42,996 nt of DNA from the NCBI GenBank assembly GCA_036005125.1, contig DASYQV010000082.1, forward strand, positions 1 to 42,996. The letters run 5' to 3'. A model generated the notes under the pieces. That model made no database searches. It worked only from the letters and a program-made list of their open reading frames with translations, and had not been told where the DNA came from. How positions within the stretch are numbered: position 1 is the stretch's first letter; every line of letters starts with the position of its first letter. Below are positions 23,342 through 29,888 of the stretch, one piece after another. Both the position numbers and the translations under genes were made by a program. This stretch comes from DASYQV01 sp036005125 (GTDB lineage: Bacteria; Acidobacteriota; Vicinamibacteria; Vicinamibacterales; UBA2999).

Positions 23342-24466
23342 CTATTTGACGGGAAGCGCTCCTGCCAGCATCTCGCCAAGCCAATGCCCCGCGCGATGGA
23401 CCTTGGCCGTGACGTACCGAAGGTTGTGGCGGTTGAGCGTACCGAAGAGCGGCTGCCGATCGATGACGTGAATTCCCCCTTCACGCAGGGCCCGCACTTT
23501 CTCCGGATTGTTGGTGAGGAGCTGGACGCGCTCGATCCCGAGATGCCGCAGGATTTCGATTCCCGCGTCGTAGCGGCGTTCATCGGCGCCGAAGCCCAGC
23601 GTGCCGTCGGCGTCCACGGTGTCCAGGCCCTCCTGCTGCAGGAGATAGGCTCGAAGCTTGTTGCCCAGACCGATGCCGCGTCCCTCCTGCGCCAGATACA
23701 GGAGGACGCCTCCGCCGCTTGCCGCGAAGACGCGCAGGCTGCCACGCAGTTGTTGACCGCAATCGCACCTGAGACTGCCGAAGAGATCACCGGTGAGGCA
23801 GGCCGAATGGAGGCGTACGGGCACCGGGTCGGGCCAGCTCTCGCGGTTGCCGATCACGACCGCCACATGCTCGCGAAGGCCGTTGGCCTCCCGGAAGCAC
23901 AGGAACCTGGCATCCTCGGCGTTTTCCAGCGGAACGGGTCCTCCGCTGACATAGGTCAGTTCCAGCCGCACGTTTGCCGCCATCGCTTCGATCTGTGCGG
24001 TCGTCGTGGCGAGAATGGCGCGAGTCTCCAACAGGCGGCGCAGCTCGAGTACGCGCGCCGGATCCGCCGGTGTGCTGACGACGGCCGGCAGCAGCCCGCC
24101 AAGTCTTGCGAGCGTGAGCCCGCCGACTTCGGGTGCCGATGCTTCCCGGAGGTCGCGCGTTCTGACCGCGCAGCTGCCCATCGCACTCGACAGGCGCAGG
24201 ATCTGATCGGGATCGGTCTCCCCGTTCAGGCTCACGCTCATGTCCCTCGAGCGAACGGGAACGAAACCCATGGCTCGAGCTCGATGGTGGGTGACCGCCA
24301 GGCGGATAGGTCCGCCGTCAAGTCGTCGGAGCTCGTTCAGAGTTTCACGATTCAAACCCTCGACCGTGGCCAGCAGCACAGCTGCTCCGGGATGTCCATC
24401 AGAGGAGGTCACATATAAAGGTCGTCCCCGCCGTAGATCGAACAGGCCGCGTTCCGCGTCGTGCAT
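23342..24466 (-). CDS. GTP cyclohydrolase II with degenerate RibB-like N-terminal domain
   Basis: 374 residues from ATG 24466. Residues 165-374 are a complete GTP cyclohydrolase II: zinc Cys in HSACLTGDLFGSLRCDCG (Cys223, 234, 236), LAQEGRGIGLGNKLRAY, DERRYDAGIEIL and LTNNPEKVRAL. It should open GTP to a diamino-ribosylamino-pyrimidinone, releasing formate and pyrophosphate. Residues 5-135 follow the outline of DHBP synthase (RibB): LRRGRPLYVTSSDG and LTLARLGGLLPAVV fit, but the acidic DxxREnEGD metal motif reads SSDGHPGAA, so that activity is probably lost. The gene is divergent from ribD-like with only 32 bp between starts. It is a ribBA relative adapted to a side pathway. Confidence 0.9.
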   Translation of the reverse strand: MHDAERGLFDLRRGRPLYVTSSDGHPGAAVLLATVEGLNRETLNELRRLDGGPIRLAVTHHRARAMGFVPVRSRDMSVSLNGETDPDQILRLSSAMGSCAVRTRDLREASAPEVGGLTLARLGGLLPAVVSTPADPARVLELRRLLETRAILATTTAQIEAMAANVRLELTYVSGGPVPLENAEDARFLCFREANGLREHVAVVIGNRESWPDPVPVRLHSACLTGDLFGSLRCDCGQQLRGSLRVFAASGGGVLLYLAQEGRGIGLGNKLRAYLLQQEGLDTVDADGTLGFGADERRYDAGIEILRHLGIERVQLLTNNPEKVRALREGGIHVIDRQPLFGTLNRHNLRYVTAKVHRAGHWLGEMLAGALPVK

Positions 24467-24487
24467 GTAACCATCCACCGTTGGGGG

Positions 24488-24493
24488 AAGGAG
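24488..24493 (+). promoter_or_regulatory. Shine-Dalgarno (AAGGAG) setting a GTG start for the RibD-type reductase
   Basis: AAGGAG at 24488-24493 lies five bases before GTG 24499, and selects it over the upstream TTG at 24481. Confidence 0.7.
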
Positions 24494-24498
24494 ACCCT

Positions 24499-25407
24499 GT
24501 GAGTACCTCGATCGACGAACACACAGCCTGGAATCTGGTGCGAGCGGTCCCCCCGGGACTCGGCGGTACCGACTCCATACGCGCGCAACATAACTCCAGA
24601 GCGGATGTGTGGTTGCAAGTCTATGCGTCCGGTCGGTGGGAAACAAGCCTCGGGGTGACCCGCGAGGCACACGATGTGTTCGAGATATACCTGCCGCTCC
24701 TGCTCCGGGCCGACCTGGTCATCGCGCAGGTGGGACAGAGCCTGGATGGGCGCATTGCCACCGAAAGTGGACATTCCCACTTCGTAACGGGTCAGGCCGA
24801 CATCCGACGCCTCCACCGTATTCGAGCCCTTGTCGATGCCGTGGTCGTCGGGGCGGGCACCGTTGCCTCGGATAACCCCCGGCTGACGGTGCGGGAGGTC
24901 GAGGGGGAGAACCCCGTTCGGGTGGTTCTCGATCCGGATGGTCGCCTAGAGCCCGGCAGGAGCGTGTTTTCCGATGGTGCGGCACGAACCCTGGTCGTGC
25001 GCCGTGCCCCCGGGGGCAGCACCCGGCCCACCACGGAAGGCGACGTCCTGATGGTTCCGGCAGCCGGCACGGGCGGCTTCGATCCGCGAACGGTCCTCCA
25101 GGCGCTTCGGGAGCAGGGTTACCGGCGGGTGCTGGTCGAGGGCGGAGGCATCACGGTTTCACGCTTCGTGCAGGCTGGCGTCGTGGATCGCCTGCACGTG
25201 ACGGTGGCACCGCTTTTGATCGGCTCGGGACGGTCGGCCCTGACGCTCACCGCCATCGAGTCGCTCGATCAGGCGCTGCGCCCGGCCTGCCGCCATTTCC
25301 ATCTTGGCGACGATGTCTTGTTCGATTTAGACCTGCGTAAACCGCGGGAGGGTCAGACCGGGGTCGGACCGGGGTCAGACCGGGGTCAGAACGGGGTCAG
25401 ACCCTGA
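24499..25407 (+). CDS. RibD C-terminal-domain reductase (pyrimidine reductase / DHFR-like)
   Basis: 302 residues from GTG 24499. Residues 75-285 match the RibD/Rib7 reductase: IAQVGQSLDGRIAT, GAGTVASDNPRLTVR (NADPH and substrate loop), PVRVVLDPDGRL, RRVLVEGGGITVSRFVQAG and HVTVAPLLIGSG. It should reduce the ribosyl chain of an opened-GTP pyrimidine to ribityl with NADPH. The zinc deaminase domain of bacterial RibD (HAE..PCxxxGRTPPC) is absent; the first 70 residues are an unrelated extension. The C-terminal 20 residues (REGQTG..NGVRP) are encoded by a GGGGTCAGACC repeat array. Together with the divergent cyclohydrolase it provides two successive steps without deamination. Confidence 0.87.
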   Translation: MSTSIDEHTAWNLVRAVPPGLGGTDSIRAQHNSRADVWLQVYASGRWETSLGVTREAHDVFEIYLPLLLRADLVIAQVGQSLDGRIATESGHSHFVTGQADIRRLHRIRALVDAVVVGAGTVASDNPRLTVREVEGENPVRVVLDPDGRLEPGRSVFSDGAARTLVVRRAPGGSTRPTTEGDVLMVPAAGTGGFDPRTVLQALREQGYRRVLVEGGGITVSRFVQAGVVDRLHVTVAPLLIGSGRSALTLTAIESLDQALRPACRHFHLGDDVLFDLDLRKPREGQTGVGPGSDRGQNGVRP

Positions 25408-25496
25408 GTACGGATCGACTCAAGGTACGCAATTTCACCGTACGTTGAGTCGGGTCGTAGTCGGGGTCTGACCCTGGTCTGACCCCGATCTGACCC
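25349..25496. repeat. Inverted GGGGTCAGACC arrays around a hairpin
   Basis: About five direct copies of GGGGTCAGACC (25349-25413, one reading GGGGTCGGACC and one GGGGTCAGAAC) are followed by a stem with arms CGACTCAAGGTACG (25416-25429) and CGTACGTTGAGTCG (25439-25452), one mismatch, and then about three inverted copies (GGTCTGACCCC, 25463-25496). The block lies between the convergent reductase and PTPS-like genes and contains the reductase stop codon. It resembles REP/BIME repeats mobilised by IS200-like RAYT transposases; no such gene is in the window. Confidence 0.75.
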
Positions 25497-25505
25497 CACG
25501 CAGGG

Positions 25506-25904
25506 TCACAGCTGCCCCTCGTAGCTCCCCCACGCCACATGGGATTCCCTCAGCGTCACCCGGATGGCGGCCACGCCGCGCGCAGTGTCCCCCAGCCTGC
25601 CTGCATACACGGCCGCAACGAGACGGTCAAAGATCTCTCGGGCCAGAACCTCGGTTGTGGTGTTCTTGCCCGTGAACGCGGGGTCCTCGTCCAGGTTGCG
25701 ATAGTTGAGGTCTGCCAGAACGGCCCTGAGCTGATTGCTCGCGCGGCCGATGTCCACAACAACGCCGTCGGCGTCGAGCTCCGGACGTCGAAAGGTGACG
25801 TCCACCACGTACGTGGCGCCGTGAAGTTGCTGCGCGGGACCAAAGGTGTCGCCCCGGAAGCTGTGGGCAATCATGAAGTGGTCTCGAACGGTGAGCGAGT
25901 ACAC
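25506..25904 (-). CDS. Divergent 6-pyruvoyl-tetrahydropterin synthase / QueD family protein
   Basis: 132 residues from GTG 25904, six bases after AGGAG. The T-fold outline is clear: SLTVRDHFMIAHSF, QQLHGATYVVDVTF, VVVDIGRASNQLRAVLADLNYRNLDE, FTGKNTTTEVLAREIFDRL and a C-terminal RESHVAW with the substrate-anchoring Glu (Glu120). Two catalytic features are missing: the Cys four residues before the first zinc His of HGH is Ala24, and the second His of HGH is Ala30 (HGATY). His9, His14 and His28 could still form a metal site. It is thus unlikely to be an ordinary QueD or PTPS, and probably acts on a different GTP-derived substrate. It lies just downstream of the dehydrogenase gene in a minus-strand pair. 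Confidence 0.85.
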   Translation of the reverse strand: MYSLTVRDHFMIAHSFRGDTFGPAQQLHGATYVVDVTFRRPELDADGVVVDIGRASNQLRAVLADLNYRNLDEDPAFTGKNTTTEVLAREIFDRLVAAVYAGRLGDTARGVAAIRVTLRESHVAWGSYEGQL

Positions 25905-25910
25905 GATGGG

Positions 25911-25915
25911 CTCCT
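25911..25915 (-). promoter_or_regulatory. Shine-Dalgarno (AGGAG) setting the GTG start of the PTPS-like gene
   Basis: AGGAG on the minus strand lies six bases before GTG 25904. It favours the start MYSLTVRDH over a TTG at 25919. Confidence 0.7.
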
Positions 25916-25917
25916 GC

Positions 25918-26009
25918 AATTGTGAATTGTGAATTGTGAATTGTGATTCGTGATTTCACGAACGAAGTCATCGATCATCGATGCAAATCACGAATCAGGA
26001 ATCACGAAT
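25918..26009. repeat. Heptamer tandem repeat (AATTGTG) with inverted arm
   Basis: Four AATTGTG units are followed by GATTCGTGATTT, a centre with ATCGATCATCGAT, and AAATCACGAATC plus further GAATCAC-type units. The 12-bp arms GATTCGTGATTT and AAATCACGAATC are perfectly complementary. It fills the gap between the dehydrogenase stop (26012) and the PTPS-like start. Style and unit length resemble the array at 19671-19749. Confidence 0.75.
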
Positions 26010-26011
26010 GA

Positions 26012-27001
26012 TCAGTACCGGATCCGGTGACAGAGTGCGCCTGCGGGATTGCGGCTCAAGGTCGCGAGCACTTCTGGCAGATCCTCGAACGGACTCTCGC
26101 CGGTAATCAGAATGTCGAGCCGCGGATCGCGAAGCAGCTCCAGCGCCAGTGCCATTCGACGGCGCCGGTTCCACCGCGGAGCCCGGTGCGGAGGGATTCG
26201 GCCGACCTGACTGCTCCTGAGCGTCAAGCGGCGCGAGTGGAACGCTTCGCCAAGCGGAAGCGGCACCGGTCGGTTTCCATACCAGCTCGCCTCCACAATC
26301 GTCGCTTCGATGCCGGCAGCAGCCAGCGCACTCGTCAACCCCTCCGGCTGCCCACTCGCGTGGATGACGATATCCGCATTAACGTCCGGCGGCACGTCGG
26401 TGCGAAAGGATAGGCCCAGCTCGCTCGCGATCGCTTCGCGCTGCACATTGATGTCGATGACGGTCACACACGCTCCCGGCGTCTGCCGGCACAACCATGC
26501 GACGAGGAGTCCCACCACTCCGCCGCCGATGATCACGATGCGATCGCCCGGTGAGGGCCGCGCGTCCCACACGACGTTCACCGCGGTTTCCATGTTGGCC
26601 GCAAGCACCGCACGGCCAGGAGGCAGATGATCGGGAAGTGGAGTCACCGCAGTGGCGGGAACGCAGTAGACATCCTGGTGCGGATACAGGCAGAACACGA
26701 GACGACCAGTAAGACCGCCCGGCCCGGACTCCGGACCCTCTTCGACCTCGCCCACGCTCGAATAACCGTACTTGACCGGGCCGGGGAACCGGCCTTCCTG
26801 AAATGGCGCACGCATCGCCTCGTACTGCGACGAAGGCACCTCACCCCTGAAGACCAGCGACTCGGTTCCCCGGCTGATGGCCGAGTAGAGTGTGCGGACC
26901 AGCACTTCGTCCTGCTGCCGCGGAGACAGCTCGGCTCGTACGATCGCGCCGTGTCCGGGTGCCCGAATCCAGAACTGCCGAGCGGCGTTGATCTCCGACA
27001 C
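26012..27001 (-). CDS. Zinc-less medium-chain dehydrogenase (BchC-like subgroup)
   Basis: 329 residues from GTG 27001. The N-terminal GroES-like fold shows LYSAISRGTESLVF and FPGPVKYGYSSVGEVEEG; the cofactor domain has RIVIIGGGVVGLLVAWLC and TVIDINVQREAIASELG. The catalytic Cys of the usual CGTD motif is replaced (SAISRGTE), and no structural zinc four-Cys lobe is present. This is the pattern of bacteriochlorophyllide dehydrogenase (BchC) type proteins rather than zinc alcohol dehydrogenases. It probably oxidises or reduces a hydroxyl/keto group using NAD(P). The PTPS-like gene follows on the same strand. Confidence 0.85.
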   Translation of the reverse strand: MSEINAARQFWIRAPGHGAIVRAELSPRQQDEVLVRTLYSAISRGTESLVFRGEVPSSQYEAMRAPFQEGRFPGPVKYGYSSVGEVEEGPESGPGGLTGRLVFCLYPHQDVYCVPATAVTPLPDHLPPGRAVLAANMETAVNVVWDARPSPGDRIVIIGGGVVGLLVAWLCRQTPGACVTVIDINVQREAIASELGLSFRTDVPPDVNADIVIHASGQPEGLTSALAAAGIEATIVEASWYGNRPVPLPLGEAFHSRRLTLRSSQVGRIPPHRAPRWNRRRRMALALELLRDPRLDILITGESPFEDLPEVLATLSRNPAGALCHRIRY

Positions 27002-27089
27002 CTTCTGCCCGATTCGCCTTCAGATACCACGACGCGCGGCGGCTGTCACTAGGACAGGCACCCCACCGGTGTCGCACGCCTGGTAACAG

Positions 27090-27438
27090 CTACTTCGTAT
27101 TCAGCTGATGCAGCAAGCGCGCGACCTCCGATCGGAGCTGTGGTAACCGTCGCTCGAGGATGCCCCAAACGCTCGGGTGATCGATCGCGCTGTATACGTG
27201 CGTCAGCTGATTTCGAAAGGCGATGATCGCAGGGACATCGGTGAACGGGACGCGAGCTCGGGTTGATCCCGTACGGCGACGCGGAGAGCCTCACCGACGA
27301 TCTGGAGTTGACGTTCGACGCGGAGCGCAACAGCGCATCGGCGGCATAGTCATCGAAGGTCTTCCCCTTCGTGAACTCCGCCAACAGGTCGCAGGCCGTG
27401 AGGATGTCGGACAGCCAAGCTCGCGCGTCACGCTGCAT
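27090..27438 (-). pseudogene. HEPN-domain toxin gene, two frameshifts
   Basis: The coding sequence begins at ATG 27438 (MQRDARAWLSDILTACDLL...), overlapping the nucleotidyltransferase gene by 11 bp. It reads normally to LLRSA near 27319, then continues in the next frame as VERQLQIVGEALRVAVRDQPELAS, and near 27245 shifts again to FTDVPAIIAFRNQLTHVYSA...LLHQLNTK with stop at 27090. The RNA-cleaving motif RNQLTH (R-x4-H) is intact, so only the two one-base losses break the gene. HEPN toxins of this type are inactivated by AMP transfer from a partner MntA. Real decay or assembly errors are both possible; neighbouring long genes are intact. Confidence 0.75.
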
Positions 27439-27793
27439 AGACGAGTTCGCGCGACGCTTCGATGCCCTCGCGGAGATACGGATTACGGACGGCGCGCAAT
27501 TCGACAAGATCGACGCGGCGTTGCAGAAGCGCCTCTGCTTCCGTCAGGAAACCGAGGTACGCATCCGCTCGATCGCCGAACGACAGATCCTCGAACTCGA
27601 TGAGCAGGTCGATCTCACTGGCCCGCTCATCGAAGTCATCCCTGGTCGCAGAGCCGAACACGTCGAGACGCCGGACTCGGTACTTCCGGCACAGCGCGGC
27701 GAGCCGCTCCCGATACCGTTCAAGCACGTGCGTCACGGCGGCGATGATCGCCCGGTAGAGCGGGAGCCAGGCGATGTGCTCCAACTCTACCAC
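27428..27793 (-). CDS. Minimal nucleotidyltransferase, MntA-type antitoxin
   Basis: 121 residues from GTG 27793; a later GTG before ERYRERLAALC would give a more typical length of about 100. The core RRLDVFGSATRDDFDERASE then IDLLIEFE matches the GS-x(n)-DxD nucleotidyltransferase motif, except that the first acidic residue is Glu (SEIDLL rather than SDIDLL). MntA proteins AMPylate a Tyr on their HEPN toxin partner. The HEPN gene directly downstream overlaps it but is frameshifted, so this may be an orphan antitoxin. Confidence 0.78.
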   Translation of the reverse strand: MVELEHIAWLPLYRAIIAAVTHVLERYRERLAALCRKYRVRRLDVFGSATRDDFDERASEIDLLIEFEDLSFGDRADAYLGFLTEAEALLQRRVDLVELRAVRNPYLREGIEASRELVYAA

Positions 27794-27808
27794 GGCGCTC
27801 CATCTACG

Positions 27809-29827
27809 TTAGGAAGGCACGGAAGGTAATCTGAACGCGACGTATTCGCTCGAGTATCCCGCGCCGCCGATGGCCAGGACGAGGTACTGCCTGCCATTCA
27901 GCATGTAGGTCATCGTCGAACCCGTCTGCGGTGCCGGCATGTAGACCGCGCCCAGCTCGTTGCCGGTTGCCTTATCGTATGCGCGAAGCATCGCGCCTCG
28001 CTGCCCGCTCGGCGTCATGAAGAAGCCACCCTCACCGGCAATCAGAAGCGTCTTCGTCACCAGCACGCCGATTCGCCCCGTTCGGCCGGTTCGCGGGATG
28101 TTCAGACCCTTGAGCGCTGGATGATTCCGCACGGCATCCGACGTCTCGCCATGCGCGATCTGCCAGACCATCTCGCCCCGATTCAGATCGATCGCGGTAA
28201 TGCGCCCCCACGGTGGCTTCACCAGAGGCAAGCCCTGAACGGTCACGCCGCCGCCACCTTCCCCTCCGCCTGCTCCAGCGCCGCCTGGCTTCGGTGCCGG
28301 CGCGTTGGGGTCTCGAGCGGTCCCACGGATATAGTCCATATCCGATTTTTCCTTGTCGCGAACGAGCCCGAGAGGGGTCATCTCGGTATTCGAGAAGATG
28401 TAAAAAATCTTCGTCTCGGGGTCGAGCGCGCCCCCCGGCCAGTTCGCGCCGCCGGACACGGCGGGCAGTATCAGCGTGCCGAGTGGACCTTCCCACCTGC
28501 TCACCACGGGCGGCGTAAAAATCGGGCCCATCTTGTACCTGGACGCGATCTTGATGGCTTCCGCCCGCAGCTCCGGCGTGAAGTCGATGAGATCGTCGGT
28601 CGAGACACCTTGCCGCTCGAACGCCGGCGGCCGGGTCGGGAACCGCTGTGTCGGCGAGTACCACTCGCCCGGCACATCGCCACGGGCCACCGGCCGCTCC
28701 TCGATCGGCCAGACCGGCTGGCCGGTCACCCGATCGAACACGTAGACCCAGCCCTGTTTGGTTGGCTGTGCGATGGCCTTGATGGTGCGGCCATTCACCG
28801 TGATGTCGGTGAGTATCGAGGCACATGGAACATCCCAGTCCCAGATGTCGTGATGAATGAACTGATAGTGCCAGATTCGTTTGCCCGTCTTGATGTCCAG
28901 CGCAACGAGACCCGAGGAGAATAGATTGGCGCCGGGACGATGTCCTCCGTAGTAGTCACCGGTGGCATTCTCGACGGGCAGATAGACATGACCCAGGTCT
29001 TCATCGACCGTGATCGCCCCCCAGACCCCGGTGTTGCCCGTGTACGACCACGACTCGTTCTCCCACGTGTCGTTCCCGAACTCACCGAGCGTCGGGATCG
29101 TGTGGAAGATCCACAGGCGTTTGCCCGTCCGCACATCGTAGCCGCGGACGTACCCTTTCTCGTTTCTGCGACTCTTGGGCGCCCCGCCTGGAGTGTGCGC
29201 CGCACCGACGATAATCGTGTCCCTGGCGACCATCGGTGGCGCATGGAGCCCGATGTCCCCCGTGATCAGATCCATCGCTTGATCGTCTTCGCGCTTCAAA
29301 TCGACGATGCCGTTATTCCCGAAACTGGGAATCGGCCGGCCTGTCTTCGCATCCAGCGCAATCAGCTGATAGCCGGGCGTGACGTAGATGATGCGCTCCG
29401 CCTTGCCGTCGGTCCAGTACGCGACGCCCCGACCTGAGAGCCGGCGTGGGGCGACTTCAGCACGCTTGCCTTCGTTGAAGCTGTACGACCACAACAGTTC
29501 GCCGGTGGCGGCGTCGAGCGCCACAACCGCACGGCGCGTGCCGGCGGGCGCGTAGAGGACGCCATTGACCATGAGCGGCGTCGCTTGCAGGTTGAACTCA
29601 GGGCGCGGGCCAAGATTGTCCGTCTTGAACCGCCAGGCGACCTCGAGCTTGCTGAAGTTGCTCGCATTGATCTGATCGAGGGGGGAGTAGCGCGTGTTCC
29701 CGACATCTGAGCCGTAGCTCCGCCACTCGTCTCTTTTCGCGCCGGATTGCCCTGAGACCGGCAACGTCCACAGCAACAGGGCAATCACCGGTACCAAGGC
29801 GTAATACCGAACCGATTCTCTCGACAT
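27809..29827 (-). CDS. PQQ-dependent dehydrogenase, copy A (secreted quinoprotein)
   Basis: 672 residues from ATG 29827 (GAGGATC upstream; an in-frame GTG at 29839 is an alternative). A signal peptide (VPVIALLLWTLPVSG) precedes an eight-bladed propeller rich in W-motifs (AAGTRRAVVALDAATGELLW, VRGYDVRTGKRLWIF, GLVALDIKTGKRIWHYQ). FIHHDIWDWDVPC is typical of the soluble and membrane glucose/alcohol quinoprotein group. It should oxidise a sugar or alcohol in the periplasm and pass electrons to a quinone or cytochrome; no CxxCH is present, so a separate acceptor is needed. A Gly-rich insertion lies near residue 535. It is a tandem duplicate of the next gene. No pqq synthesis genes are in the window. 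Confidence 0.92.
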   Translation of the reverse strand: MSRESVRYYALVPVIALLLWTLPVSGQSGAKRDEWRSYGSDVGNTRYSPLDQINASNFSKLEVAWRFKTDNLGPRPEFNLQATPLMVNGVLYAPAGTRRAVVALDAATGELLWSYSFNEGKRAEVAPRRLSGRGVAYWTDGKAERIIYVTPGYQLIALDAKTGRPIPSFGNNGIVDLKREDDQAMDLITGDIGLHAPPMVARDTIIVGAAHTPGGAPKSRRNEKGYVRGYDVRTGKRLWIFHTIPTLGEFGNDTWENESWSYTGNTGVWGAITVDEDLGHVYLPVENATGDYYGGHRPGANLFSSGLVALDIKTGKRIWHYQFIHHDIWDWDVPCASILTDITVNGRTIKAIAQPTKQGWVYVFDRVTGQPVWPIEERPVARGDVPGEWYSPTQRFPTRPPAFERQGVSTDDLIDFTPELRAEAIKIASRYKMGPIFTPPVVSRWEGPLGTLILPAVSGGANWPGGALDPETKIFYIFSNTEMTPLGLVRDKEKSDMDYIRGTARDPNAPAPKPGGAGAGGGEGGGGVTVQGLPLVKPPWGRITAIDLNRGEMVWQIAHGETSDAVRNHPALKGLNIPRTGRTGRIGVLVTKTLLIAGEGGFFMTPSGQRGAMLRAYDKATGNELGAVYMPAPQTGSTMTYMLNGRQYLVLAIGGAGYSSEYVAFRLPSVPS

Positions 29828-29888
29828 AGCGATCCTCACGGTTGAAACGAAAGAATGGATCGTTGTGAAGCGCTCATTGCCATCAAGG

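Noticed and set aside
23384..24418. Open frame on the plus strand opposite the GTP cyclohydrolase II
   Set aside because: No motifs, and the minus-strand frame has all catalytic residues of the cyclohydrolase.
25506..25904. A queuosine gene set around the QueD-like protein
   Set aside because: QueE, QueC and QueF are not nearby, and the protein lacks the catalytic Cys.
18921..27001. A normal riboflavin operon
   Set aside because: No deaminase domain, lumazine synthase or riboflavin synthase is present, and the RibB half lacks its metal motif.
27049..27507. A single 152-codon HEPN gene
   Set aside because: Only about 40 codons of that frame match HEPN; the rest of the domain is in the other two frames, so it is listed as a pseudogene.
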